Shown here: one piece after another, positions 17,858 to 28,800 of the stretch
Position numbering within the stretch: the first letter of the stretch is position 1
Layout of the letters: the number at the start of each line of letters is the position of its first letter
NCBI RefSeq assembly: GCF_009758205.1
Contig: NZ_WRXN01000021.1
Coordinates: 23,414 to 87,413, forward strand
Direction: 5' to 3'
Source: Chitinophaga tropicalis
Lineage (GTDB): Bacteria > Bacteroidota > Bacteroidia > Chitinophagales > Chitinophagaceae
DNA length: 64,000 nucleotides
Notes under the pieces: generated by a model
What the model was told of the DNA's origin: nothing
What the model saw: only the letters and a program-made list of their open reading frames with translations
The model's database searches: none
Made by a program: the position numbers and the translations under genes

Positions 17858-19102
17858 ATGAAAACATCTCTTCAGGCAATCATTACCGGGGCAACCCTCG
17901 TCCTCGCATCCTGTAGCACACCAGCTGATCCACACACAGGAAATGGAACTGATACTACAGGTACTGACAGCACTTACGCTCCGGTAGAAACCAAGCCGCC
18001 AAATACAGACTACAAACCTGCATTTGCAGGCCAGACCCGCATTGCCGGGGTAAAAACTAAAACGCCTTACGGATTTACTATTCTGAGTAGTGCACTGGAA
18101 AGCCCCTGGGGCATCACCACATTACCGGATGGCAGATTGCTCATCACCGAGAAAAAAGGTGTAATGCGCATAGCTACCACAACAGGTCAGCTGAGTGCGC
18201 CCATCACCGGTCTCCCGAAAGTAAACCCTGACGGACAGGGCGGTTTGCTCGGCCTCCGCATAGATCCTGATTTCAGCAATAACAGGATGGTATACTGGGT
18301 TTTCTCAGAACCACTGCCGGAAGGAAACCTCACTGCTGTAGCGAAAGGCAAACTCTCGGCCAACGAAAAAAGCATCGAAGGCGCCACCGTTATCTACCGG
18401 GCAACACCTGCCTACAAAGGAACACTTCACTATGGTGGCAGGATCCTGTTTGATAAGAACGGCAACCTTATAATAAGCACAGGAGAACGTTCCGACCTGC
18501 AAACCAGACCACAGGCCCAGCAACTGAACTCCGCATTAGGAAAGGTACTGCGCATCACAAAAGAAGGAAAACCAGTAGAAGGCAACCCATTTGCGGGACA
18601 GGGAGACAATCGTCCCGAGATCTATAGCTACGGCCACAGAAATGTCCAGGGACTGGCATTCCACCCCGAAACCGGCGACCTCTGGGAAACAGAATTCGGC
18701 CCAAGAGGAGGAGATGAGCTGAACCGTATTCAACCGGGGAAAAACTACGGATGGCCTACCATCACCTACGGTATTGAATATAGCGGACAAAAAGTGGGAG
18801 ACGGTATCCAGCAGAAAGCAGGACTGGAACAACCTGTTTATTACTGGGATCCCGTACTGTCGCCCAGCGGTATTACATTTTATTCAGGAACCGGTATTCC
18901 TGAATGGAAGAACAACCTCTTCATAGCCGGCCTGAGCAGCATACATATTGCCAGGCTTGTTATCAAAGATAATAAGGTAGTAGGAGAGGAAAGACTGCTG
19001 GTAAGCGAAGAACAACGCTTCCGCGATATAACCGAAGGAAAGGATGGTGTATTATACGCTGTTACCGACAATGGCAGATTATACAGCATTCACAAAAAAT
19101 AA
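17858..19102 (+). CDS. PQQ-dependent sugar dehydrogenase-like lipoprotein
   Basis: Six-bladed beta-propeller of the glucose/sorbosone dehydrogenase family, which oxidises aldoses with PQQ. I take ATG 17858 (MKTSLQA) instead of TTG 17849. The lipobox is LVLASC. Family marks are SPWGITTLPDGRLLITEKKG, the catalytic-type histidine in LHYGGRILFD, YSYGHRNVQGLAFHP and GGDELNRIQPGKNYGWP. Family knowledge places it in the periplasm or outer membrane. It is transcribed divergently from the kinase operon. The true substrate is unknown. Confidence 0.9.
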   Translation: MKTSLQAIITGATLVLASCSTPADPHTGNGTDTTGTDSTYAPVETKPPNTDYKPAFAGQTRIAGVKTKTPYGFTILSSALESPWGITTLPDGRLLITEKKGVMRIATTTGQLSAPITGLPKVNPDGQGGLLGLRIDPDFSNNRMVYWVFSEPLPEGNLTAVAKGKLSANEKSIEGATVIYRATPAYKGTLHYGGRILFDKNGNLIISTGERSDLQTRPQAQQLNSALGKVLRITKEGKPVEGNPFAGQGDNRPEIYSYGHRNVQGLAFHPETGDLWETEFGPRGGDELNRIQPGKNYGWPTITYGIEYSGQKVGDGIQQKAGLEQPVYYWDPVLSPSGITFYSGTGIPEWKNNLFIAGLSSIHIARLVIKDNKVVGEERLLVSEEQRFRDITEGKDGVLYAVTDNGRLYSIHKK

Positions 19103-19112
19103 TTCACAAACC

Positions 19113-19188
19113 TTTAACCGACCGTAGGCCGGTTAAAAAAAACGCTCAGGAAAATGAGTTTTGCTTTCGGCAAAACTCATTTTCCTGA
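19113..19188. terminator. Double hairpin terminator after the sugar dehydrogenase
   Basis: The first hairpin is 19113-19137 (TTTAACCG / CGGTTAAA). The second is 19146-19188, with perfect 19-bp arms and a TTTCG loop (GTTTTGC-TTTCG-GCAAAAC at the centre). I see nothing further to support between 19189 and the promoter box at 19388. Confidence 0.75.
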
Positions 19189-19387
19189 TCAATTCTTTCC
19201 AACAAAAAACTATCCGCAACCTCCCCCGCAATCCCCGCTAAAACCCCCACCATCTCTGCTCAGGACTTGAAAGAGTACCGTAAAAGATCAATGCTATTGA
19301 AGGAGTGACAGGCACTAAAAGCCAGGTAGTATTATCCACTTTGCTGGAAAGAGGGCCATCCCCCGATTTCTGATGATGGATTGATCT

Positions 19388-19395
19388 TATATTTG
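19388..19395 (+). promoter_or_regulatory. Bacteroidota -7 promoter box
   Basis: TATATTTG matches TAnnTTTG exactly and lies 20 bp before the LOG-family ATG; AAAGGAT just before the ATG could serve as ribosome binding site. No convincing -33 element was found. Confidence 0.6.
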
Positions 19396-19414
19396 CGCTC
19401 AATTAATAAAGGAT

Positions 19415-19996
19415 ATGAAAAGACTAACAGTTTTCTGCGGCTCCAGTTTCGGTACTGAAAAAGTGTTTGAAGAACAGGCGTACTTATTAGGAAAGACTTT
19501 GGCAGCCAGGAAGATAGGACTGGTATATGGAGGCGCCAACGTTGGCCTGATGGGCGCTGTAGCCAACGGAGCTATGGAAAACGGGGGAGAGGTGATAGGC
19601 GTATTACCACATCACCTGAAGGCAAAAGAAATAGCACATGAACACCTTACTTCCCTCATCCTGGTAGATACCATGCACGAGCGGAAAACAAAGATGAATG
19701 ACCTGTCTGACGGCGTGATTGCACTCCCCGGCGGCTTCGGGACATTTGAAGAACTCTTTGAAATGTTGACATGGGCCCAGCTTGGATTACACAAAAAACC
19801 AGTAGCGCTTCTGAACATAAATGGATTTTATGATGATCTGCTGACAATGATCCAACGCACTGTAGATAAAGGATTTCTTAAGGAAACGAATCAGAAAATG
19901 TTGCAGGTAAGCGATAATATCGACGACCTGCTGGAAAAAATGGCAACTTACAAAGCGCCCGACCTTCCAAAATGGATCAAAAAAGACGAAGTCTGA
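19415..19996 (+). CDS. LOG-family nucleotide phosphoribohydrolase (TIGR00730)
   Basis: 193-residue cytosolic protein with the complete LOG signature: VYGGANVGLMGAVANGA near the N-terminus and ALPGGFGTFEELFEMLTWAQ in the middle, which form the nucleotide-binding Rossmann-like site. Enzymes of this family release the base from nucleoside 5'-monophosphates (cytokinin riboside phosphates in plants); the bacterial role is often unclear. The length is typical. It stands alone, with its own promoter box and a downstream terminator that has been interrupted by an inserted element. Confidence 0.93.
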   Translation: MKRLTVFCGSSFGTEKVFEEQAYLLGKTLAARKIGLVYGGANVGLMGAVANGAMENGGEVIGVLPHHLKAKEIAHEHLTSLILVDTMHERKTKMNDLSDGVIALPGGFGTFEELFEMLTWAQLGLHKKPVALLNINGFYDDLLTMIQRTVDKGFLKETNQKMLQVSDNIDDLLEKMATYKAPDLPKWIKKDEV

Positions 19997-20007
19997 ATTT
20001 TTTCTCA

Positions 20008-20192
20008 GCGGGCCGCAGGCCCGCCTCTCTACACAAAAAAATAGCTTTGGCTTTCGGCGAGGGCACTGAAAAAGTAGTTTTCTTTAAAGAAATATTCGGG
20101 TAGGGGGTGGAGAATATTTTCGAATAGACGATTCTCAGAGCCTACGTAAGGACTTTTTCAGTGCCCTCGCTTTCGGCCAAAGCTATTTTTTT
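20008..20192. terminator. Terminator hairpin split by an inserted element
   Basis: A short GCGGGCC-GCA-GGCCCGC hairpin (20008-20024) precedes a long one whose 16-bp arms now lie apart at 20035-20050 (AAAAAAATAGCTTTGG) and 20177-20192. Without the insert and one copy of CTTTCGG the arms join around a TTTCG loop, the same loop as in the terminator at 19146-19188. Confidence 0.8.
20058..20169. mobile_element. 112-bp MITE-like element with target duplication
   Basis: Perfect 18-bp terminal inverted repeats (CGAGGGCACTGAAAAAGT at the left, its complement at the right) enclose about 76 bp with no coding potential. The element is flanked by a 7-bp direct repeat, CTTTCGG, at 20051-20057 and 20170-20176, as expected of a target-site duplication. 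It sits in the loop of a terminator hairpin. I cannot assign the parental IS family, and no related transposase is in the window. Confidence 0.85.
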
Positions 20193-20219
20193 GCGCAATT
20201 CCCTCCCCGTTAAACAAAA

Positions 20220-21986
20220 CTACTTCTCATCATAATACCCCCTCAACACATACCACGCCCTCTTCCTCTCTCCATACTCCGACAACAACCCCTTCCTGTT
20301 ATAACCATCCTGGTACCCAGGCCTCATCCTTCCCATAGAACGATAATCAACCAGCAACCATGCACATACCCCCGCCAGCTGCGGCACACGCCTGAACATC
20401 ACCACCTGCTCCCTGTATATCTTCGCCTGGTAATCCTCACTCCAGCTATCCGCAACATCCCCGGCATTCCCATATTTCGCCTCCCCGCCAAATTCAGAAA
20501 TGATAACAGGCTTTTTATAATTGATCTCCCACTTCACATCCTCCGGTTTTCCCTGCCACGGCACATACCAGCCAATGTACTCATTCAGGGAGATGATATC
20601 TGCATATTTATACAGGCTGTCATGAACATGGAACATGTTATTACTGTAACCCTGGTTATTGATAACAACAGTATTCAGCCGGGTAGTATCCAGCATCCGG
20701 CACTTGCCGAGCAGTTCAATCAGCGCTTTATCTCTCGACGGAGTGAAGGAATACGTTTCATTGGAAAGACTCCATATAATAACTGCACAACGGTTCCTGT
20801 CCCGCTTTATCATTTCACGCAGCATCAGTTCCATCTTCCCAGGCATAGAAGTATCCGCAAATGCAATATGCTGATAAACAGGTAGCTCATCCCAGACCAT
20901 TATCCCCATTTCTTCCGCCAGTTTCACCATGTATTCATTATGCGGATAGTGGGACAACCTCACCATATTACAACCCAGTTCCTTCGCCCAGGAAAGCAGC
21001 ACCCTGGCATCTGCTTCAGTATTTGCTTTTCCGGCTTTAAAAGGACGTTCCTCATGAATATTCACTCCTTTGATGAATAGCTTTCTGCCATTCAGCAGTA
21101 TATCGGTACCAGATACTGCGATATTCCTGAACCCTATACGCTCCGTCACTGTATCCGATACAGAAGATATAATAACGTTATACAGCCTGGGTGTATCAGG
21201 GCTCCAGCGTACAGGTCTCGCATTGAACCTGAGCAGAGCCATTCCTGAATCATTTGTTTTTGTACGATAGCTTATCTTGAGCTCAGGAATGCTGACCTTC
21301 ACTTCCTGGTTCCCTGCATTCCCGCCATCTAATTTTACCCATCCTGCTATTTCATGATCAGAGTGCTTTGTCAGCTGGACCAGGTAATCATTGATATAAG
21401 TGGACGCAGTTTCCACCAGGCTTACCTCCCGGGTAATACCACCATAATTGAACCAGTCGTATGACAAAGCCGGCAATCCGTTCTTCTGCCGTGTATTGTT
21501 CACTCTCACAATTATGCTGTTAATTCCTTCCTGTACATCGGTCAGCTCAAACTGGAAAGGAGTGAAGCCTCCTTCATGCGCTCCCAGGTGCTTACCGTTC
21601 AGGTAAACATCAGCCAGGTAATTCACTGCGCCAAAGTACAGGAACAGGCGTTTATCTTTCTTCCGGGTATAGCTGAACGTCTGCTTATACCATACAGTGC
21701 CTTCCAGGTAAGTATATTCAGGGCGCTGGGTATTGAAATCGCCGGGTACATGTAGCTCCGGCGTGCCGGTAAATGAATATTCCACGAAATCTGTCTTGCT
21801 GACAGGCGTTCTTTCTTCCCATATCCGTAGCCAGTCGCCCGTACCTGTCGGGTCAATCAGCGCTTTCCAGCTGCCATTCAGGCTGACTACCTGCCGGCCG
21901 CTGATATTGGTCATAGCTGATTGTGCATGCAGGACATTGGCCGGCAAGAGCAGGAATAACAGGACAGTAACTGATCTCAGGTTCAT
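20220..21986 (-). CDS. Glycoside hydrolase family 2, beta-glucuronidase-like
   Basis: I prefer the start at 21986 (MNLRSVTV), which gives a clean signal peptide ending NVLHAQ; an ATG at 22019 would add 11 residues and overlap the DUF2461 gene. The domains are a GH2 sugar-binding jelly-roll (LFLYFGAVNYLADVYLNGKHLG), an Ig-like domain, and a TIM barrel with the acid/base in IIWSLSNETYS (Glu410) and the nucleophile in PVIISEFGGEAK (Glu498). The short form and RLSHYPHNEYMVKLAEEMGIMVWDELP fit beta-glucuronidases better than long LacZ enzymes. Glucuronic acid occurs on arabinogalactan side chains, which would fit PUL 1; that link is inference. Confidence 0.87.
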   Translation of the reverse strand: MNLRSVTVLLFLLLPANVLHAQSAMTNISGRQVVSLNGSWKALIDPTGTGDWLRIWEERTPVSKTDFVEYSFTGTPELHVPGDFNTQRPEYTYLEGTVWYKQTFSYTRKKDKRLFLYFGAVNYLADVYLNGKHLGAHEGGFTPFQFELTDVQEGINSIIVRVNNTRQKNGLPALSYDWFNYGGITREVSLVETASTYINDYLVQLTKHSDHEIAGWVKLDGGNAGNQEVKVSIPELKISYRTKTNDSGMALLRFNARPVRWSPDTPRLYNVIISSVSDTVTERIGFRNIAVSGTDILLNGRKLFIKGVNIHEERPFKAGKANTEADARVLLSWAKELGCNMVRLSHYPHNEYMVKLAEEMGIMVWDELPVYQHIAFADTSMPGKMELMLREMIKRDRNRCAVIIWSLSNETYSFTPSRDKALIELLGKCRMLDTTRLNTVVINNQGYSNNMFHVHDSLYKYADIISLNEYIGWYVPWQGKPEDVKWEINYKKPVIISEFGGEAKYGNAGDVADSWSEDYQAKIYREQVVMFRRVPQLAGVCAWLLVDYRSMGRMRPGYQDGYNRKGLLSEYGERKRAWYVLRGYYDEK

Positions 21987-22002
21987 TTCTTTATTTGTTT
22001 TT

Positions 22003-22695
22003 TTATTCTCCGTTTCCATCTGAAGTCAACACCTCGCTCATATGATCAAAGAACGGGCGCATAGCTTTGAACGTACTATTAACCTCTTCCAGGAACGAAG
22101 CGCTCAACACCTCCTTATCCGTGAAATTCCTGATCAGCAGGAACTGCTTATACCGTAACAGGTCAATTGCCTCATGATCTGCCGGGAAACCCTTAGGCGC
22201 AGTTTTCACCTGGTCTCCCTTCAATGTCCCGAAATTCGATACGAACAATTTACTTTTAAGGATCTTCCTCAGCGGGGCCGCATCAAAAGCAATATCATTC
22301 CGGATCAGCCTCAGGTCGTCCGGCGATGGGCCAAAGAATCCGCCGGCCACAAAACTGTTCCCCTGCTCTATATGAAAATAATACCCACCCCGGCGTTGTT
22401 GGGTAGCACGCTTAAAACTACCGCTCCAATGCGTTTTATAAGGCGTCTTATCATTAGAAAACCGGGTATCCCTGTATATCCTGAAAAGACTGCTTTTACC
22501 GGTGGGCGTTTCTATCAGGTCATGTTCACTGAGTTTCCCCAGCAATGCCTCCGCAAAGTTCTCTACCTGTGACAACTCCTGCTGATAAGCAGGTTTATGC
22601 TCATTGAACCATTCCCTGTTGTTGTTTTCTTTCAATGCCTGCAAAAAGTCAAATCCTGACTGACGTATATATTGTTCTTTCGCTGATTTTGCCAT
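22003..22695 (-). CDS. DUF2461 family protein
   Basis: The start is ATG 22695 (MAKSAKEQYIRQSGFDFL); the open frame extends to an ATG at 22758 but that adds an unlikely hydrophobic stretch. Family marks are FLQALKENNNREWFNEHKPAYQ, SLFRIYRDTRFSNDKTPYKTHW and GGYYFHIE with FVAGGFFGPSP. The family is widespread and of unknown function; proteins are cytosolic, about 220-230 residues long, as here. It lies directly upstream of the GH2 gene on the same strand, so both may be co-transcribed although they look functionally unrelated. Confidence 0.9.
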   Translation of the reverse strand: MAKSAKEQYIRQSGFDFLQALKENNNREWFNEHKPAYQQELSQVENFAEALLGKLSEHDLIETPTGKSSLFRIYRDTRFSNDKTPYKTHWSGSFKRATQQRRGGYYFHIEQGNSFVAGGFFGPSPDDLRLIRNDIAFDAAPLRKILKSKLFVSNFGTLKGDQVKTAPKGFPADHEAIDLLRYKQFLLIRNFTDKEVLSASFLEEVNSTFKAMRPFFDHMSEVLTSDGNGE

Positions 22696-22773
22696 AGATC
22701 TTTTTTTAACGGCGATAAAGATACTAATTGCAACACTTACCGCCCATAGTGAGCGCATGATGCCAAAATCAAT

Positions 22774-22827
22774 CCCTTATTTTACGAAAATGTGCCCCCT
22801 CCCTTTAAAATAAGGGGGATATTTTCG
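22774..22827 (+). promoter_or_regulatory. PUL-type promoter/operator before the large lyase gene
   Basis: CCCTTATTTTACGAA begins at 22774, a CCCC block follows near 22795, and a candidate -7 box TATTTTCG sits at 22820-22827, 29 bp before the ATG. The layout repeats that at 2459 and 34141. An additional 11-bp inverted repeat (CCCTTATTTTA at 22774-22784, TAAAATAAGGG at 22806-22816) is embedded in it. Confidence 0.6.
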
Positions 22828-22855
22828 CCCTGCTATCTTACTCAAAGTTCCACTT

Positions 22856-25800
22856 ATGCAAAAAAAGACTACCCTCTTTCTTCTGCTGTTATTGTTCGTA
22901 TATACTCCTGCATTGTTTGCACAAAGGTTTGTACACCCGGGAGTGCCCTTTACCCAGGGCGATCTGGACCTCTTAAAGCAGAACATTACACAGGAGCCCT
23001 GGCTCACTGCCTATAATAATTTTAAGAATGACAGCCACTCTAAACTGACCTATGGCATGCGCGGACCGGTCACCACCGTTGGCCGGGCGCCTAACCTGAA
23101 CGTAGCGCAGTGGGAGAACGATATGATAGCCATCCACAACCTGGCCTTTATGTGGGTCTTCACCGGTGATACAGCCTATGCCCGCAAGGCGACAGACATG
23201 CTGGAGGCCTGGGCGGTCACCAACAGGCGCTGGATGGGGGATGAAGATTTTCTGGAGATAGCCGACTATGCCTTTTATGTGATACCGGGGGCGGATATAC
23301 TCCGGTCAACCTACCCGGGATGGACAGCCGCCAATACAGCCCACGTAAAAGACTGGTTCGGCAACGTGCTCTGGAAAGCGGCAGATGTGCCCAATCCTAT
23401 CCGCGGCCATAACCAGGGCGCGGCCCAATGTATGATAGCCGTAGGTCTCGCCGCTTTCCTGGACGATCCCGTAAAATGGCAGCAAGCCATCGATGTCTAT
23501 AGGACAGACGCCGGCGGCGGACTGGCATGCAGCCTGCCCAACGGGGAAGTTGGAGACGCCGGCAGAGACGAAGGGCACTGGTTCGGCGAAATAGTACAAC
23601 TGGCCTGGTGCGCAGAAGTTGCCTGGAAACAGGGTATCGACCTCTTTGCGGATCTGGATAACCGCGTACTGGCCACCAGCGAGCTATACGCAAAATTCAA
23701 CCTGGACACTACCGGCATGAGAAGCCAGTTCATTCCCTTCGGCGGCACCTATGCCTATTATACAGGCTTTAACGCCCCGGGAGGCTCCCGCCGGCAACAT
23801 ATGCTGTACAACATCATTCAGGGCGCCTATCCGCTCCGCAAGGGCGTACAGTCGCCTTATTCCACTACCATGAGGGACCTGCTCACAGAAAACAACCTGA
23901 CCTTCCTGTACCGCAAGTCTGCCGATACCAGCACCGCCGCATCTGTAAGCCCGGTGGTATATCCCACAGGTACACCAGCTGCCAGCCTGACCAACAGGGA
24001 CGTCGGTAAGACCGGTCTTGCCGGCAGCGCAGCCTTCAGCAACGGTACCTGGACCCTGAACGGAGCAGGAGATATTCCCGTACCCCCGCTTTCAGTGCCG
24101 GACGCTTTTAACTACGCTTTTCAAAAGATAACGGGAGATGCTGTCATCATAGCAAAAGTGACTTCCATAGGTAGCACAGATCCCAACGCCAGGGCAGGCC
24201 TGATGTTCCGCGAGTCCCTGGCAGCAGATGCCCGCTTTGTAGGAATGTTCCTGCAAAACCAGAAAGTAAACCTTACCTGGCGTGCAGCAACTGCCTGGAG
24301 CAAAACAAACCTCTCCTGGAACAACCCTCCCGGCGGATACCTGGAACACTGGGTGCCACAAAACACCTGGTGGCTGAAACTGGTACGCCGGGGTAATAAG
24401 ATAGCGGCTTATCACACCCGGGACAGCATTAACTGGACCTGCCTCGGTATAGCGGTAAGCCCCATGCCGGAGACGGTTTACGTCGGACTGACATCCAGCT
24501 CCCACAACACCTCCGCCCTCAGCACCGCTACCTTTACAAACGTAGCTATTACAAAAGGAAGCCCCGAAGGCGCACCGGAGATCAGCAGCCCCACAGCTGC
24601 TAACGCCGTCGTAGATACGCCGTTTTCCTATACAGTCACCGCAAACGGCAACCCAACCTCTTACAGCGCCACCGGCCTGCCGGCTGGCCTGAATATAGAT
24701 ACGGCAACAGGCATCATATCAGGTACACCTGCAACAGCAGGTACGGCACTGGTTACCCTGAACGCTGCCAACGCAAACGGCGCCGGCTCAATTATACTGG
24801 TACTGAATGTACTCAGCAACACAGCGCCAGCACCACCGGTACTATCACCCATTGCAAACAGCGGCATTAATACTAACACACTTTCCTGGAACCAGGTGCC
24901 TGCTGCTACTACCTATACGGTTAAACGCTCGCTCACTGCCGGCGGACCATACACCACCATCATATCAGGTGTCACCGATACTTCCTTTACAGATGCCAGC
25001 GCCTATCCCGGCCCCAATTACTATATAATAACAGCATTGGCGGGAGAACTGGAAAGCAACGCTTCCAACCTGGCCTCCATCATTCTTCCACCAGGTATAC
25101 CCTCCAAACCTGTTATTGTCAACCAGGATAGCCAGCTTAACATCAGCTGGCCTGCAGCAACAGGAGCTGCATCGTATAACATAAAACGCAGCACCTCCAG
25201 CGGCGGACCATACACCACCATCGCCACCGGCCTCACAGATACCAGCTACCTGGATACTAACCTCACCAACGGAACATACTACTATTACGTCATATCTTCT
25301 GTCATCAGCAGCTCTGAAAGCCTTAATTCCATTGAAGAACTGGGCGTTCCAGGAGCATGGTCAGGTACATGGAACACAACAGCGGCCGACACTGCATGGA
25401 GCACCGCCGCCAGCTGGGAAGGCGGCATCGCACCCGTAAGCCCCGCTATCCTGCGCTTCGGCACATCCGCCACCACTACGCTCACCAACAACATTACAGC
25501 ACTGGAAGTCCCCCGCATCACATTTACACCGGGAGCCTCCGCCTATGTAATAAACGGCAACGAAATAACAGCCGGCACCGATATCACCAACAATTCCACC
25601 ACGGCGCAGATCATCAACACACCGTTATTGCTGAACAGGACATTGACCGTGAACGTCGATTCCGGCAGCGTCCGCCTGGCAGGTGCTATAAGAGGGACCG
25701 GCGCACTGGTTAAACACGGCAGTACAGCCCTTACCGTTAGTGGTGCAAATACCTTCACCGGGGGCACAACTATATATGATAGTAACGGAGGATGGCCTCC

Positions 25801-28800
25801 CAACGGAGTATTGAACGTAACAGGCGTAGGCACTGATACCAGCGGACCACTCGGCACCGGCCCCATTGTAATGAGCGGCGGCGCACTCAGAAATGAAGGC
25901 ACAGCAGTGCTTTACAATGACGTTATCATAAAGGAAAATACAAAGAGCTACTTCTATGCTCCGGCAGGAGGCTTTACCCTGGCAGGAAAACTGAAAGGCA
26001 GCGGTACCGTAGAACTGGATAACGACAACTACAACGGCTTCACCCTTAGTGGAGATAACAGTGAGTTCACAGGCACCTTCATCTCCAAAACACGCAGCTC
26101 CTACCAGCGCATGTGGTTCAGCACAACAACCAGCGGCAGCGCCAAAGCCACCTGGATCCTGAACAGTAACTTCACAGACGCACACAGGATTGCACAGGTA
26201 GGCACCTACCACTTTGGCGCACTGGAAGGAACAGGCCTGCTCAACATCTTCAACAACATAGAGCTGAGCATCGGCGCCCTGAATAAAGATTGCGAGTTCA
26301 AAGGACTGACCAACGGCACCAGCGCCCGCTTCACCAAAGTAGGTACTGCCAAATTCACCTTGTCAGGTCTTTGCAATAACTATGGCGTTACTACTGTAAA
26401 AGGAGGGAAGCTGATGGTTAACGGCGAAATAGCCAGCCCGGTAGTTGTCGATACCGGTCTTCTCGGTGGATTAGGATACATAGCCTCTTCCATCACCGTA
26501 AACGCCGGCGCCATCCTGGCCCCGGGCGATGATAATATTGGTGAACTGACCACCCGCGGACTGCTTACTTTACAACCGGGAGCAATCTTCAAAATAGAAA
26601 CCAACGCACAACAGGCAGATACCTTATCCGCCAAAGGCATCACTATCAATAACGCGGTTCTCTCTGTTCAAAAAACAGGCAGCGATGCTTATCCAACAGG
26701 CGCCCGCTTCCTGCTGGTAGATAATACTTCCACCTCCCCGGTCACCGGCGCCTTCAACGGATTGCCCGAACTGGCCATACTTACACTGGACAGTGTAGAT
26801 TTCAGGATCTCCTACAAAGGAGGTGACGGCAACGACATTGTATTGATGGACGACAGGACCGTAGGCGTGACCATCACCAGCCCCGGACAGGATACCCTGC
26901 TGGCAGGAGACACATACAGCTATCGCCTCACAGCCATCAAGTCTCCCACACATTTCTATGCCACCGGCTTACCTGCCGGATTGACAATAGATACCGCCAC
27001 AGGCATCATATCCGGCGCTGTAAACCAGGCCGGCGCTTACACCGTTACACTGTCAGCCTCAAACGGCAGCACTGCCGATACTATCACACTTGCACTGGTA
27101 GTAAAAAGCACCAGCGTCGAAGAACTGATAGTCGCCTCTGGCGATGCAAAGAACATTGTAGAATGGACACCCGTCATGAGCCGCCTCACTTACAATGTGA
27201 AACGCACGGAAACAGTAGGAGGGCCCTATACGCTTTTAGCCAACACTACAACCGCTAAGTATATTGATTCTGCCGTCACCAATGGTAAGACTTATTACTA
27301 TGCTATTGCACTGGTAGATTCAGCTAAGCAATATCCCAACAGTCCGGCTGTAACAGCAAGGCCCAATATCGGTCAGCATGGTTACTGGAAGTTCGATGAA
27401 GCCTCCGGCACAAAGGCCATCGATGCCTGGGGCGCCAATCACGCTACACTGGCAGCAACCGCAACACGCAATGCCGGTTATGTGAACACAGCCCTGAAAC
27501 TCGATGGATCAGCTACCTCATATGCCTCATTACCCGCCGGAGTGGTAAGTACATTGAACGACTTTACCATCACCACCTGGATAAAAATGGATGCACTGAC
27601 CAGCTGGATGCGTGTGTTTGATTTCGGGAACAGCACCAGCTATTATATGTTCCTCACCGTACAGGCAGGCATTTCCTCCGGGAAATCCATTGTACGGTAT
27701 GCCATCAAAAATGGAGGTGCAGAACAGCAGGTAAGCTACAACTATACTTTCCCGCTCAACACCTGGGTACACTTTGCCCTCAGCCAGTCCGGCAACACCT
27801 GCCGGCTGTACATCAACGGTGTGCTGGTATCCACAAATACAAACGTCACCATCAAACCATCAGCATTGGGTAGCACGGCACTGAACTATCTCGGTAAATC
27901 CCAGTTCAATGATCCTTTACTGAAAGGATCCGTGGATATCTTTAAGATCTTCAACCGTAGCCTTAGCGCCGCAGAGATAGCGGCAGGTATGGCGGCAGAG
28001 AAAGTGACGTTGAAAGTATGGTCTGATGTACAGAGTACTGATAGTAGTATCAAGCCTTCACTGAAAGTGTTGAACGTAGATAGCACCAGTGTACCTTATA
28101 ATGAACTGACATTACGCTATTGGTTCACACCTGAGAATTATGCCGGCATCAATACCTGGATTGATTACGCAGCGTTGGGCAACAGCAAGGTAAAGATGCA
28201 GTATACAACACTGGATACTCCACGTAACGGAGCTCTCGGTTACATAGAATACAGCTTCGATTCCACCGCCGGTATACTGGCAGGAAATAATAACTCCGGC
28301 ATTATCTCCTCCCGTTTCGCAAATACCAACTGGGCGCTGTTAGATAAGACAAATGATTACTCTTATCAGAATGACGTGAATGAGAACATCACACTGTACC
28401 GTAACGGTAAACTGGTGTGGGGAATAGAACCCGCAGCTGTTAACTCCGTAGTACAGTTGAAAGCCTTTACACGATCAACCAGCAATAGCGCTAATACCAT
28501 AGGTACTTATCTCGGGATACAGAATGAAGGTAACGTACCTGTAGCTTACAACGATCTTGCCATTAAATACTGGTTCACTCCGGAAGGCGCTAAACCACTG
28601 AACTTCCAGGTAGATTATGCCGCATTGGGAAATGATAAGGTTACCGGCATTTTCCAGTATGCTGATACCAGTCTTGAACTACATATAAACAGTAGCGCAG
28701 GCTCCTTATATCCGCTAAGCAATACCGGGAATATTCAGTACAGACTCTATAAATCAGACTGGTCTCCATTTGTTGAAACAAATGATCACTCTTATCTGCC

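Noticed and set aside
24000..26950. Several minus-strand frames of 70-195 codons inside the lyase gene
   Set aside because: They are shadows of a GC-rich repetitive coding region and show no independent features.
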